A stretch of 64,000 bases of DNA from assembly GCF_014203095.1 (NCBI RefSeq), contig NZ_JACHIG010000004.1:310001-374000 (forward strand). Direction: 5' to 3'. This document shows, piece after piece, positions 8,170 through 17,494 of this stretch. Made by a program: the position numbers and the translations under genes. Every line of letters begins with the position of its first letter. Position 1 is the first letter of the stretch. The stretch comes from Prosthecobacter vanneervenii (GTDB lineage Bacteria; Verrucomicrobiota; Verrucomicrobiia; Verrucomicrobiales; Verrucomicrobiaceae). The notes under the pieces are model-generated. The model was not told the origin of the DNA. It did not search any database and saw nothing but the letters and a program-made list of their open reading frames with translations.

Positions 8170-10002
8170 GACCTGAGCCAGATATTTGCGGCAGTTCTCC
8201 TCGCCCATGTACTTGCCCAGCAGCTTCTCGTCGATGTCGGTAAAGTCCACCATGATCAGCCCGTCCACCACCGACGAGAAATCCTTGTCCACGTTGAAGC
8301 TCAGCAGTGTCGCGTTCAGCTTCAGGTAGTGCTTCAGCAGGATCGGGATGCCCTTGCCGTCCGTCTCCAGGCTGGAGATCAGCGCCGAGCAGTCGTCTAC
8401 ATTCTGCAGATCTGCGCTGATGAATTCACGCATCATCCGCCGGTTGCGCATGTAGCGGAAAGGATTGCGCGCCTTCACAAAGCTCGACAGGTGCGGGTGC
8501 ATCCGGTTGTCCTGCAGGAATTCCACAATCATCTTCCGCGAAAGGCTGCTGTAGTCCTTGCTGATGCTTACCGGGCCAAACAGCTTCTTGTAGTGCGGAT
8601 TGCGCGCGATCCAGTGCGCGATTCCCTTCCACAGCAGCGGCAGGGAGGCCAGGTTGCGCTGGTAGGCCTTGATGATGAAGCTCCGCCCCATCTCCACCGC
8701 ATGCTCCAGGTTCGCCAGAAACGGCTTCTCAAAGCGGAACAGCGTGCTCGTGTAGAGTCCCTTGGATCCATACTCGCGCAGGATCACATCCGCACGCCCC
8801 AGTCGGTATGCACCAGCCACCTGCTCCTTCTCCTCATCCCAGAGGATCAGGTGCTCGTAGTAGCGGTCATACTTGTCCAGATCGATCTCATTGCCCGTGC
8901 CCTCTCCCACTTCACGGAAGGTCACCTCGCGCAGCCGCCCGATCTCCGGCAGCAGCACCGGGATCTCATGCGAGTGCGCTTGATACACAGACAGATTCCC
9001 CTGGCCCACCAGACGTCCGCCCCGCGCTCGGATGCGGTCGATCTCTTCCACCATGTGGGCTTGCTGCGTTTCAGTCGGAGGCTTGATGCTCAGGTTTTCG
9101 CCAGTCACCGTCAGCTTGGCCGTCTGCTCCTTGCCACGTTGATGTAACACAAACGTGTGGATGCGCAGGTAGCGTGTCAGGGACTCATCATCCTCAAATT
9201 TCTTCAGGCGTGAATACGGGATCGGCTGTCCCACCCGCATCGGCACCGGCGTGTTCGCACGGTTGCAAAATTCGCGCAGCAGCAGGCCCGTCCGCAGGCG
9301 TGGATGGATCATCCCCGCGGCATGGAAAAGCGCGCTGTTTGAGCCCGGGAAATACACCGGCAGCACCGTCGCCTGCGTGCGTCGCACCAGGGAGCCTACA
9401 TGGTTGCTCCACACCGGTTCGTCCAGGCCACGTCCCGGCTTGTACGAGGCCACTTCGCCGGCGGGGAAAATGATCAGCGCTCCTCCAGCGCGCAGCAGAC
9501 GCAGTGCTTCCTTCATCGGTGCCAGGTTGCGCTTCGCCGCGCCTTCACCGCCAAAGGGGTCCACCGGGATCACATGATCCTTCAGCTCCTTCATGGCCAG
9601 CAGCAGGGAGTTCGTCATCACCTTCAGGTCAGGCCGGAACTGTCCCGCCCATCGCGCCAGCATCACCGGGTCGATCACCCCAAACGGATGATTCGCCACG
9701 ATGACCAGCGGCCCCTGCTTCGGAAACACAAACTCAGATGGCAGGTCCACATCCTCCTGCAGCTTCAGCGAGTGCGCCACGGAATCAAACCACGCAAACA
9801 CGTTTGGATACTGCGGGTGCATCTTGTACAGCCGCGCAGACTCATTGTAGCACGCCTCAAAGCCGCGCAGACCCAGCGCCGATTCCACGGCGGGGCCGAT
9901 CAGACGGTAGATCCGTCGCTGCATCGGGGTCTTGAGGTGCTCGCTGAGATTGAAAACCATGGGAGCGGTCTGGGATTTTAAAGGGGGTATGTCACCATCC
10001 AT
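8152..10002 (-). CDS. Bifunctional acyltransferase of the ornithine-lipid (OlsF-like) type
   Basis: A 616-residue fusion. The N-terminal part (about 70-290) is a lysophospholipid-type O-acyltransferase with NHPFGVID (catalytic His/Asp) and FPAGEVA. The C-terminal part (about 340-600) resembles the OlsB/hemolysin N-acyltransferase of the GNAT fold (EVTFREVGEGTGNEIDLDKYD, YYEHLILWDEE, VAGAYRLGR). Such fusions (OlsF in Serratia and Bacteroidota) make ornithine or other aminoacyl lipids in the membrane: the C-terminal domain N-acylates the amino acid, the N-terminal domain adds the second acyl chain. The head group here is not predictable. An internal ATG at 9960 is an alternative start; the GGGAGG before 10002 is too close to be a good ribosome site. 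Confidence 0.8.
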   Translation of the reverse strand: MDGDIPPLKSQTAPMVFNLSEHLKTPMQRRIYRLIGPAVESALGLRGFEACYNESARLYKMHPQYPNVFAWFDSVAHSLKLQEDVDLPSEFVFPKQGPLVIVANHPFGVIDPVMLARWAGQFRPDLKVMTNSLLLAMKELKDHVIPVDPFGGEGAAKRNLAPMKEALRLLRAGGALIIFPAGEVASYKPGRGLDEPVWSNHVGSLVRRTQATVLPVYFPGSNSALFHAAGMIHPRLRTGLLLREFCNRANTPVPMRVGQPIPYSRLKKFEDDESLTRYLRIHTFVLHQRGKEQTAKLTVTGENLSIKPPTETQQAHMVEEIDRIRARGGRLVGQGNLSVYQAHSHEIPVLLPEIGRLREVTFREVGEGTGNEIDLDKYDRYYEHLILWDEEKEQVAGAYRLGRADVILREYGSKGLYTSTLFRFEKPFLANLEHAVEMGRSFIIKAYQRNLASLPLLWKGIAHWIARNPHYKKLFGPVSISKDYSSLSRKMIVEFLQDNRMHPHLSSFVKARNPFRYMRNRRMMREFISADLQNVDDCSALISSLETDGKGIPILLKHYLKLNATLLSFNVDKDFSSVVDGLIMVDFTDIDEKLLGKYMGEENCRKYLAQVKKEAA

Positions 10003-10069
10003 CCTCCCGATTACGCTTCAAGCAAGCGCCATAAGCGTATCGTTTTTGTCATTATCAAAATTGAAAGGG

Positions 10070-10822
10070 TCAGCTCAGCACACCCTGAATCTGTCGCATC
10101 CAGTGCTCCGCCCGGGCGCCAAAGCTCAGCTCATCCTTCTGGTAGAGCACACCTCGGGACACATTCACCAGCAGCGGAGCCTTGCGCCCGCTGCCTTTCA
10201 GCGCCGCCAGGTCACCCCCCTGCGCTCCCAGGCCCGGGATCAGCAGCGGCACGTCCGGAATGTGGTCCAGCACGTCCGGCGCGGCATTCGTCAGCCCCAC
10301 CACCAGTCCGGCCTGCGGGTGCCCGGCCGTCATCCCGGCCACGATCTCATACACCTGGCGGTCGCCAGTTTGTTGCAGTTCAATGTCCTGTGCCCCGGGG
10401 TTTGAGGTCACTCCCAGCAGGTACAGCCCCTTGTCCGTGTATTTCAGGAAAGGCTCCAGCGTGTCCCGCCCCATGTAGGCGTTCAGCGTCACCGCATCCA
10501 CATTCATTACCTCAAAGCATGCCTTCGCGTAGTACCCCTGCGTCTCGCCGATGTCTCCGCGCTTCACGTCCAGCACCACCGGGATATCCTTCGGGATCTC
10601 CTGCAAAATCTCCTCCAGCATCTTCATCCCCCGCCAGCCCAAAGCCTCAAAGTACGCCGAGTTCGGCTTGAACGCCGCCGCATACGGCGCCGTCTGCTCG
10701 ATCACGTCCAGAATCCACCGCTTCGTACTCTCCTCCGCATTCTCCGCCCTCACATCCAGCCCCACACACAGGTTGGATCCAGTTTTGGCAATGCGTTGGT
10801 TCAGTTTGTCGAGAAAGCTCAT
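10070..10822 (-). CDS. pyrF: Orotidine 5'-phosphate decarboxylase, subfamily 2
   Basis: PyrF decarboxylates OMP to UMP, the last step of de novo pyrimidine synthesis. The 250-residue protein shows the catalytic Asp-x-Lys-x-x-Asp in LDVKRGDIG, the early CVGLD motif and FKPNSAYFEALGW, with the length of the second (mycobacterial/archaeal-like) subfamily. The start at 10822 (MSFLDKLNQR) is chosen because AAAGGAG precedes it, although only one base away; upstream in-frame residues look non-coding. It is divergent from the membrane-protein gene at 10908. Confidence 0.93.
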   Translation of the reverse strand: MSFLDKLNQRIAKTGSNLCVGLDVRAENAEESTKRWILDVIEQTAPYAAAFKPNSAYFEALGWRGMKMLEEILQEIPKDIPVVLDVKRGDIGETQGYYAKACFEVMNVDAVTLNAYMGRDTLEPFLKYTDKGLYLLGVTSNPGAQDIELQQTGDRQVYEIVAGMTAGHPQAGLVVGLTNAAPDVLDHIPDVPLLIPGLGAQGGDLAALKGSGRKAPLLVNVSRGVLYQKDELSFGARAEHWMRQIQGVLS

Positions 10823-10907
10823 GCTCCTTTTCCATCGCACGGCTTCGCTTCTTCGCAAGCCTCCGCATTTCATTGACCATTATGCGGAAAACCTTTAGAA
10901 AAATCCT

Positions 10908-11669
10908 ATGACATTCAAAGCCCTTCTCGCCGCCCTGGGTTTCAATCTCCTCGCCGCCTCCTTTGCCTTCTCCCTCTGGGCGGAGTGGGGGCCCTATTCC
11001 TGGGTGGCCTCCGCGCAGCTGGCGCTCATCGGCAGTTACTTTGGCAAGGCCACCTTCATCCTCACTTTCATTCTCCATCTCATCCCGGCCATGATCCTTC
11101 TCATCATGGCCAGGGGCCGGGCGGCGCTTGTGCTCGCTCTGGGCCTCCCCGGGCTCTTCCTTCTTGCCCATCTGGCCGCCACGATTTACTTCGTCAGCAC
11201 CGGCGGCACTCAGGCAGATGCCTCCAGCTTCGACGCCGCCGTTCGCAGCGCTGCCTTCGTCCCCCACAACATCAGCCTCCAGCGCTCCCAGCTCCCAGGA
11301 TTGGATCTGGACAAAACCTCCGGCATCCGCTCCGGCGCGTCCGACCTCGGCGCAGACCTTTACATCCCGTTCATCACCACCGTCTCGCAGCCCTCAGAAA
11401 CCAGCGTCGTCCTCCTGTCCAAATCCGACAATCTCAAAAAGCTCGCTCAGGGAGAGCCCCTCACCGGCGTCATCCAGAAAGCCCCGCTGCCATACCTGGT
11501 GCGCAAGACCTGGCCTCAAAACCCCTCCCTCTTTGCCGTCATCATCGAAGATCGCGCCTCCGTCCGTGGCAACTGGATCGGTGCCGCTGTCGTCTATGTC
11601 GTCCTGCTCATTTGGGGAGCCTCCCACTTCTTCAAACGCCGCCGCCTCCTGCGCACACCGCAGCCTTGA
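10908..11669 (+). CDS. Uncharacterised membrane protein
   Basis: A 253-residue protein I do not recognise. Three hydrophobic segments lie in the first 95 residues (about 5-25, 47-67, 72-95), followed by a soluble region of about 120 residues and a final membrane segment near 222-240 ending in a basic cytoplasmic tail (KRRRLLR). The soluble domain is probably extracytoplasmic. It is divergent from pyrF with 85 bases between and has no downstream partner on its strand for 350 bases. Codon use matches neighbouring plus-strand genes (Leu CTC), so it is not a recent import. Confidence 0.75.
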   Translation: MTFKALLAALGFNLLAASFAFSLWAEWGPYSWVASAQLALIGSYFGKATFILTFILHLIPAMILLIMARGRAALVLALGLPGLFLLAHLAATIYFVSTGGTQADASSFDAAVRSAAFVPHNISLQRSQLPGLDLDKTSGIRSGASDLGADLYIPFITTVSQPSETSVVLLSKSDNLKKLAQGEPLTGVIQKAPLPYLVRKTWPQNPSLFAVIIEDRASVRGNWIGAAVVYVVLLIWGASHFFKRRRLLRTPQP

Positions 11670-12020
11670 AGGAGCCGCTCATCAAATCCCCAGGCGCATC
11701 CAGAGAGTCACCGTGAACCGCCACCAGTCAGCATCCCGCCCAGCGCCATTCATGAAAATTCACGGACATTCGTGATCATTCGCGTTCAAGGCCCCGCCGT
11801 CGCTGGATGAGCATTCCTTCATTCAGCCCTCTCCGAGGAAACAGTTTGGGAAATGGGAGAGAGATTGATTTTCAGAGTTCATTGCTGCGGCCTTCTAATC
11901 GCTGCGTTGTTAAAAATGAGTGTCCCCTGATTTTTCCACCCTCTTTCTGAGCCCCCAAATCCCGTCCAGAAAAAATTTGTGCCGCCCGCACTGCCCGCCA
12001 TTCTGCCCCATCTTTACCCG
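11670..12020. other. Intergenic region before purE
   Basis: No gene is visible. It holds the phrase ATTCATGAAAATTCACGG at 11748-11765, followed by GACATTCGTGATCATTCGCG, a type of near-repetitive sequence common between genes of this lineage. The purE promoter must lie here, but no convincing -35/-10 pair stands out. Confidence 0.5.
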
Positions 12021-12542
12021 ATGAGCACCCCCGCCGCCACCCAGCCCCTCGTGGGCATCATTATGGGATCCAGTTCTGACTGGCCCACCCTCCAGAACGC
12101 CGCCCATGTGCTCGATGGCTTCGGCGTGCCCTACGAAAAGAAAGTCGTCAGCGCCCATCGCACCCCCCAGCTTCTCTACGACTACGCCACCACCGCCTCC
12201 GAGCGTGGTCTCAAGTGCATCATCGCCGGAGCTGGCGGCGCTGCCCACCTCCCCGGCATGACCGCCAGCATGACCACCATCCCCGTGCTCGGCGTCCCTG
12301 TCCTCAGCCGCGCTCTCAGCGGCATGGACAGCCTCTACTCCATCGTCCAGATGCCCGGAGGCATCCCCGTCGCCACCTTCGCCATCGGCGATGCCGGTGC
12401 CACCAATGCCGCCCTCTTCGCCGTCTCCATGCTGGCCAATGAAAACCCCGAACTCGCCGAAAAGCTGAAGACCTTCCGTGAGCGCCAGACCCAGAAAGTG
12501 CTCCAGAGCCAGCAGGAGCTCGAAGCCAAACCCAAGGCATGA
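12021..12542 (+). CDS. purE: N5-carboxyaminoimidazole ribonucleotide mutase, class I PurE
   Basis: PurE moves the carboxylate of N5-CAIR to make CAIR in purine synthesis. The 173-residue protein has [12 protein letters not shown], the catalytic SAHRTP motif, [11 protein letters not shown] and the [18 protein letters not shown] block. The presence of purK next door shows the bacterial two-step route. ATG 12021 is preferred over the upstream GTG at 11979, whose extra residues are unlike the family. It ends in an ATGA overlap with purK, indicating translational coupling. Confidence 0.96.
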   Translation: MSTPAATQPLVGIIMGSSSDWPTLQNAAHVLDGFGVPYEKKVVSAHRTPQLLYDYATTASERGLKCIIAGAGGAAHLPGMTASMTTIPVLGVPVLSRALSGMDSLYSIVQMPGGIPVATFAIGDAGATNAALFAVSMLANENPELAEKLKTFRERQTQKVLQSQQELEAKPKA

Positions 12543-13681
12543 AGTTTCCCCCTCCCTCGACCATCGGCGTCCTCGGCGGCGGCCAGCTCGGCCGCATGCT
12601 CGCCCTGGAGGCCCGCCGCGCCGGACACCGCGTTGCCATCTTCACCGACGAGCCCCACGGCTGCCCCGCAGGCCAGTACTCCGACGTCGAAATCAACGCC
12701 CCCTACTCCGACACCGACGCCCTCTCCCGCTTCCTTCAGCAGGTCGATGTCGTCACCGCCGAGTTCGAAAACATCCCCGCCTCCTGTCTCGCCGCCGTCG
12801 AGGCCGTGAAGCCTCTCCGCCCCGGAGCCAAGGCCCTCATCACCACCCAGCACCGCGAGCGCGAAAAAAACTTCCTCCGTGACCAGGGCATCGCCTGCGC
12901 CCCCTTCCGTGTCATCGACGACCTCGCCGGACTTGAGGCCGCCGTCGCCGAGCTCGGCCGCCCCTGCGTCATCAAAACCGCCGCCTTCGGTTACGACGGC
13001 AAAGGCCAGTGCAAAGTCACCGCCGAAACCGACCTCGCCCAGGCCTGGAGCAGCTTCACCGGCCAGCGCGCCGTCGTCGAGCAGTGGGTCTCCTTCGTCT
13101 GCGAAGTCTCCGTCGTCGGTGCCCGCAGCATCTCAGGCCAGATGGCCACCCATGGCTGCGTCGAGAACCAGCACACCCACCACATCCTCGACGTCACCAT
13201 CTCTCCCGCCCGCGTCGATCCCCAGATCACCGAGCAGGCTCTCGCATTGTGGAAAGCCGTCGCCGAAGGCCTCGACTACGTCGGCACCATGGCCGTCGAA
13301 ATGTTCGTCACCACCGACGGCAAAGTCATTGTCAACGAAATCGCCCCACGTCCGCACAACAGCGGCCACTACACCATCGACGCCTGCCGCACCAATCAGT
13401 TCCAGCAGCAGCAGCGCGCCGTCTGCGGCCTCCCCCTCGGAGACGCCTCCCAGCACACCCCGGCGGTCATGGTCAATCTCCTCGGCGATGTCTGGCCCGC
13501 CCCGCTGACTCACCCCGACTGGTCCCCAGTTCTCAATCACCCCGGTGCCAAGCTCCACCTCTACGGCAAACGCGAAGCCCGCCCCCGCCGCAAAATGGGC
13601 CACTTCACTGTATTAGGAGATACAATTGACGCGGCGCTGCGGGATGCGCTTGAGATTCGGAAAGCGCTGGGGATTGGCTAA
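12539..13681 (+). CDS. purK: N5-carboxyaminoimidazole ribonucleotide synthase
   Basis: PurK uses ATP and bicarbonate to carboxylate AIR to N5-CAIR. The 380-residue ATP-grasp protein begins with [14 protein letters not shown], has [18 protein letters not shown] (nucleotide binding), VVEQWVSF and [17 protein letters not shown], all in family order. It overlaps purE by four bases and forms a purEK operon. The C-terminal end runs up to a RAYT-associated repeat beginning about 20 bases later. Confidence 0.96.
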   Translation: MKFPPPSTIGVLGGGQLGRMLALEARRAGHRVAIFTDEPHGCPAGQYSDVEINAPYSDTDALSRFLQQVDVVTAEFENIPASCLAAVEAVKPLRPGAKALITTQHREREKNFLRDQGIACAPFRVIDDLAGLEAAVAELGRPCVIKTAAFGYDGKGQCKVTAETDLAQAWSSFTGQRAVVEQWVSFVCEVSVVGARSISGQMATHGCVENQHTHHILDVTISPARVDPQITEQALALWKAVAEGLDYVGTMAVEMFVTTDGKVIVNEIAPRPHNSGHYTIDACRTNQFQQQQRAVCGLPLGDASQHTPAVMVNLLGDVWPAPLTHPDWSPVLNHPGAKLHLYGKREARPRRKMGHFTVLGDTIDAALRDALEIRKALGIG

Positions 13682-13699
13682 CCGCCTGCGCGAGCGCGA

Positions 13700-13891
13700 A
13701 GCGTCTTGGAGTGCGGTGGCAAAGATGCAAGGCGCAAGCCTGCATCGGCGACACCGCTTTCGTCGGCCGGGCGGAGATCCTCCGGCCTCTGTGCATCCTG
13801 CAACCGTCTCGAAAGCGGTGTGGCACTCACCTTTCGGACAGCCTGCGGTTGTCTATCACCGCTTCGCTCGGGTTCCAAGACGCTGCCGCGC
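13700..13891. repeat. REP/BIME-type inverted repeat, left of the RAYT gene
   Basis: An imperfect long palindrome: AGCGTCTTGGAGTGCGG at one end, CCAAGACGCTGCCGC at the other, with internal ACACCGCTTTCG and CGAAAGCGGTGT arms. Bases 13712-13769 recur in direct orientation at 14578-14635, and 13839-13890 recur inverted at 14500-14551, so the transposase gene is bracketed by related elements. Confidence 0.85.
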
Positions 13892-13926
13892 TTGCTTCAC
13901 CCCATGCCATTCCGTAGCATTCACCT

Positions 13927-14496
13927 ATGCACCCCGATGCCGACCCCAAGCTCGCATGGCCCCATGCGCCGCTTCATCGGCTCGGCACCCACGGCATCTA
14001 CTTCGTCACCGCCGCCACCTATCTAAAGGAGCACCACTTCCGCAGCCCTGACCGCCTCACCGTCCTCCATCGCGGCCTTCTCAAAGTCTGCGCCGACTCT
14101 GGCTGGCGCCTCGAAGCCTGGGCCGTCTTCTCCAATCACTATCACTTCGTAGCTGAATCACCACCCACGGCAGAAAACCTGCCTGATCTGCTGGGTTCAC
14201 TCCACGAGAAAACCGCCAAATGGGTCAACAAGCTCGACAACACACCCGGCAGAAAAGTCTGGCACAACTACCGCGAAACCCTGCTCACCTTTGAGCGCTC
14301 CTATATCGCACGGCTGAACTATACCCATCAAAACGCCGTGAAGCATGGCCTCGTCTCCAAAGCCTCAGACTACCCCTGGTGCTCCGCCGCCTGGTTTGAG
14401 CGCCACACCAGCAAGCCCATGATAGAGTCCATCTACCGCTTTAAAACCCAGCGTATCCAAGTCCCCGACGGCTACGAAGTCCACACAGACTGGTGA
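13927..14496 (+). CDS. REP-associated tyrosine transposase (RAYT, Y1/HUH family)
   Basis: This 189-residue protein is a single-strand DNA transposase-like nuclease of the TnpA_REP family that is believed to move or cut REP palindromes. It has the HUH motif at His71-Tyr-His73 (SNHYHF) and the catalytic tyrosine is most likely Tyr132 in LNYTHQNAVKHGLV, the counterpart of the family's Y-x-x-NPV-x-AGL. Both flanks carry BIME-like repeats. All active-site residues are present and the frame is intact. RAYTs are normally single copy and domesticated rather than freely mobile. Confidence 0.92.
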   Translation: MHPDADPKLAWPHAPLHRLGTHGIYFVTAATYLKEHHFRSPDRLTVLHRGLLKVCADSGWRLEAWAVFSNHYHFVAESPPTAENLPDLLGSLHEKTAKWVNKLDNTPGRKVWHNYRETLLTFERSYIARLNYTHQNAVKHGLVSKASDYPWCSAAWFERHTSKPMIESIYRFKTQRIQVPDGYEVHTDW

Positions 14497-14498
14497 AT

Positions 14499-14728
14499 GC
14501 GCGGCAGCGTCTTGGAACCGGAGCGTAGCGGAGATAGACAGCCGCAGGCTGCCCGAAGGGTGAGCGAAGCGAATCAATGCGGTGGCAGAGTTGCACGGCG
14601 CAAGCCTGCATCGCCGACACCGCTTTCGTCAGCCGGACGTGGGTGCTCTGGTCTTTGCGCATCCTACACCGTCTCGAAAGCGGTGTGGCGCTACGCTTCC
14701 CACCGCACTCCAAGACGCTGCCGCGCTC
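14499..14728. repeat. REP/BIME-type inverted repeat, right of the RAYT gene
   Basis: It begins GCGCGGCAGCGTCTTGG and ends CCAAGACGCTGCCGCGC, giving near-perfect outer arms, with internal ACACCGCTTTCG/CGAAAGCGGTGT arms. It starts three bases after the transposase stop codon. The left 52 bases are the inverse of 13839-13890. Confidence 0.85.
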
Positions 14729-14738
14729 GCGAGAGCCA

Positions 14739-15335
14739 TCAAGGCTGCGTCCCATTGACAGTCTCACGCGTCGCCATCTCCGCCTTCACCTCCGGAAAGA
14801 ACCCCTCAAAGTCCACTCGAAACTCCTCATACCGCGCCTCCAGCACCTCTACCGCTGCTGCCAGCTCAAACGGAAACCGCAGCCTCCTCGACATCCTTCT
14901 CAACGTCGTCTCAATCCCTGCCAGAGTCGCATAAGACCCCAGCCAGTCCGCCCGCCGCATGTGCTCCAGCACCTCCCATGCCTGCTCAGGCACACTCGTC
15001 CGCACCGTCTCCACCGACGCATAAAACTCACCCACAAATTCCCCCAGCGGCTCCGCACTGTGCGCACTCCATCCTGCTGCCAGAAAGTGATCATAAAACA
15101 CATCTGTGAGCACCGCCCCGTAGCGCCGGAACGGCTTCTCAAACCGCCGCACACTCCGCCTCACCAGCGGATGCGCATCCGTAAACGCATCAATCGCCCG
15201 ATGCCTCGCAATCCCCCTCTGAAACCCCTCCGGCAGCCCGGTCAATTCCCACGGTCCCACCCAGTCCGGCAGCAAATTCCCCACCCGAAACTCCACCTCC
15301 GGCTCCGACAAGTAAAGATGGGCCAGCCAGTTCAT
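14739..15335 (-). CDS. ACP phosphodiesterase-like protein (AcpH/DUF479 family)
   Basis: AcpH removes the 4'-phosphopantetheine arm from acyl carrier protein. The 198-residue protein matches the family opening MNWLAHLYLSE (MNFLAHLHLA in E. coli), then GNLLPDWV, GIARHRAIDAFTD and VFYDHFLA, which carry the His/Asp residues of this HD-like fold. The start at 15335 is chosen to fit that conserved opening; 18 further in-frame codons upstream look unconserved. It is a single gene, and the actual substrate of distant members is not certain. Confidence 0.82.
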   Translation of the reverse strand: MNWLAHLYLSEPEVEFRVGNLLPDWVGPWELTGLPEGFQRGIARHRAIDAFTDAHPLVRRSVRRFEKPFRRYGAVLTDVFYDHFLAAGWSAHSAEPLGEFVGEFYASVETVRTSVPEQAWEVLEHMRRADWLGSYATLAGIETTLRRMSRRLRFPFELAAAVEVLEARYEEFRVDFEGFFPEVKAEMATRETVNGTQP

Positions 15336-15403
15336 CCAACCACACTGCCCAGCTCCCTCCAAAAATCGAGCTCCTTTCAAAAGCCCCATGCTTCCCGCAA
15401 GCG

Positions 15404-15470
15404 CGACAGCGTCATGGAGTGCAGTGGGATGCGCAGCACCACACCTCTTTTCACTGTACGAGCGCCAAGA
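15404..15470. repeat. Degenerate RAYT-type REP
   Basis: CAGCGTCATGGAGTGCAGTGG at 15407 differs at two positions from the outer arm of the RAYT-flanking repeat (CAGCGTCTTGGAGTGCGGTGG). Only part of the element can be recognised and the second arm is decayed. Confidence 0.5.
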
Positions 15471-15563
15471 GATTGAAGTACGACAGACACTCTTGTTTGT
15501 CGGTCAGCGCTGACTCAGCCCCCTGACTCACGCATACATTCCATCACCCTCAGCAGGGTCTTC

Positions 15564-16055
15564 TTAATGGGTGAGAGGCAGATTGGGGAAAAAGCCCTGC
15601 GGCAGGCCGTAACCGTCCTGTTTTTCCATGTTCGCACGGCCTTGGTGGCTGAACGGATGTGCAGAAAAAATGACCGCCACACAATTGTTGTCGTTGTTAT
15701 GGCTTGCGACGACTTCGACATACCCCTGCGACGTTTCCAAAACAGTGCTCAGCCTCGAATAGTAGAGAACATCATCTGCCCAGGAGTAAGTGACAGTGTT
15801 GGCCGATTTGGAGTACAAAGCCTTCGCCACAGTATCATAGTATTCACGCAGCGTTTCGGCTGAGCACCCCTCTGCCCCAGTGGTCACAGCAGAGTAAATT
15901 TTCTCACTGCTGATCGGTTTTTCTGGATTGGTCAGACGAATGACCAAAGATGCTCTCGTCATCTCGACCCAGGCGGTGAAAGAAGGGCAGACGCAGGCCA
16001 TAACGAATACAGCCATGAGGATGGCAGCAGTAGTGATAAGAGCATTTTGTTTCAT
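15564..16055 (-). CDS. Uncharacterised membrane-anchored or exported protein
   Basis: A 163-residue protein without a recognised family. Residues 7-28 (ITTAAILMAVFVMACVCPS) form a signal peptide or N-terminal anchor; the rest is soluble, with SAVTTGAEGCSAETLREYYDTVAKALYSK and a beta-like stretch VTYSWADDVLYYSR. The start at 16055 (MKQNALITT) gives the cleanest leader; an ATG nine codons upstream overlaps the end of the neighbouring oxidoreductase gene. Its base composition is less G+C-rich than the surroundings, suggesting a lineage-specific or acquired gene. Confidence 0.6.
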   Translation of the reverse strand: MKQNALITTAAILMAVFVMACVCPSFTAWVEMTRASLVIRLTNPEKPISSEKIYSAVTTGAEGCSAETLREYYDTVAKALYSKSANTVTYSWADDVLYYSRLSTVLETSQGYVEVVASHNNDNNCVAVIFSAHPFSHQGRANMEKQDGYGLPQGFFPNLPLTH

Positions 16056-16066
16056 GAATGCTGCCC

Positions 16067-17245
16067 CTACACCCTCACCCACGCACCTTTCTCGGTGCTC
16101 TCCAGCATGGCCTCGCAGAGCTTGATTTCGTGGTGGCCGTCTTCGGCGGTGGCAAACAGCACTGGCGTCTGCTTTCCGCTCGCGATGTGTTCGTACACGG
16201 CACGGTAGTGCATTTTGTGCGCATCGCTGAAGCCCTCGGCATGGCCTGGCGGATAGTCGGTGTAGTTGGCGACGTCTTCGAGGAAGCCGGGCGTGCCGCG
16301 TTGGAGGATCTGGTTTGGTTCATCGCGGCGGCCGAGCGTGATCTCATTCGGCTGCTGCAGGTCCCAGCGCACGCTGCCCTTGGTGCCGTAGATGCCGAAG
16401 CTCAGGCTGCATTTCCAGCCGGCGGCCACCTGCGAGATGCTCGCATTTGCATGCACCCCGTCTGCAAAGCCGTGCTTCGCTTTGCCAAATTTGAGCAGCA
16501 CGCTGCCGAAATCTTCCGTGTCCACCTTGTAGTCCACCATCTTCTTCGGATCTACTTTGGCGAAGGTCTTCACCTCGCCCTTCGGGCGTTTGCGGGTTTT
16601 GTAGAAGGTTTCGACATGTGCAAACACACTCTGCGCCTTCGCGCCAAGGACAAAACTTACCGCATCGATCCAGTGCGTGCCTACATCTCCCACGGCGCGC
16701 AGTTTTCCGCCTTCGCTGGCCAGGATGCGCCAGTTGTAGTCCGTTTCATGCAGCAGCCAGTCCTGGAAAAAGTGGCCTTGAACGTGAATGATTTTTCCCA
16801 AGTCGCCGCGAGCCACCATGGCGCGCATCTGGAGGATGGCGGGGAAAAAGCGGCACATGTAGTTCACGGCAAAGACCGGCCCCTTCTTCCCGCCCTTGCG
16901 CACGGCATCCACTACAAGCTGGGTGTCCTTGGTGGTCATGCCCAGCGGCTTTTCGCAGATCACGTGCTTGCCCATCTCCAGCGCCTGCAGGCACTGCTCC
17001 ACATGCACCTTGTTGGGAGAGGTAATATGCACCACGTCGATGTTCGGGCTGGCATACATCGCCTCGTGGTCATAGTCGCCGTAGATCTCCGGGATGCCCC
17101 ACTGGTTCCCCACCTGCCGCGCGCTCTTCGTCGAGCCGCAGATCCCGTTCACGGTCACGCCCAGTCGTTTAAGTGCCTCAATATGAACAGGCCCGATAAA
17201 GCCGGTGCCGATGATGCCTGCGCGGAGATGGTGTAGGGGAGTCAT
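16067..17245 (-). CDS. Gfo/Idh/MocA-family NAD(P)-dependent oxidoreductase
   Basis: A 392-residue dehydrogenase-like protein acting on sugars or sugar derivatives. The N-terminal Rossmann fold starts AGIIGTGFIGPVHIEAL; HITSPNKVHVEQCLQALE and GKHVICEKPLG carry the catalytic-region Lys of the EKP motif; the C-terminal half has GDVGTHWIDAVSFVLG with the conserved His of the H-x-x-D motif. ATG 17245 is the start that begins just before the Rossmann strand. No signal peptide. The family is much expanded in Verrucomicrobiota and Planctomycetota and the substrate cannot be predicted. It is divergent from the kinase gene. Confidence 0.92.
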   Translation of the reverse strand: MTPLHHLRAGIIGTGFIGPVHIEALKRLGVTVNGICGSTKSARQVGNQWGIPEIYGDYDHEAMYASPNIDVVHITSPNKVHVEQCLQALEMGKHVICEKPLGMTTKDTQLVVDAVRKGGKKGPVFAVNYMCRFFPAILQMRAMVARGDLGKIIHVQGHFFQDWLLHETDYNWRILASEGGKLRAVGDVGTHWIDAVSFVLGAKAQSVFAHVETFYKTRKRPKGEVKTFAKVDPKKMVDYKVDTEDFGSVLLKFGKAKHGFADGVHANASISQVAAGWKCSLSFGIYGTKGSVRWDLQQPNEITLGRRDEPNQILQRGTPGFLEDVANYTDYPPGHAEGFSDAHKMHYRAVYEHIASGKQTPVLFATAEDGHHEIKLCEAMLESTEKGAWVRV

Positions 17246-17494
17246 GTGGGGGTGCAGTGAAGCGTGTGCAGACCAACGGTCAATCCAGCAAACTTCCTGC
17301 CACCTCATTTGGCAGACGCCGAGAGCGCTCTCCAAGGCCTCCGCACCCTGCATCGAGATTCGGAGCCATTCGCCATTATGCCTGCGTTTGATAAGCTCAT
17401 TCTTTAGACATCGGCTTTTTCTTCCACGCCTTGCCATGCCGTTGCATCATTTGATGGATCATTCATTGTTCTTAGGGATATTTGGCTTTCGTTC

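Noticed and set aside
13626..14051. ORFs through the left RAYT repeat
   Set aside because: They read out of purK or through palindromic repeat DNA and overlap the transposase start; no independent support.
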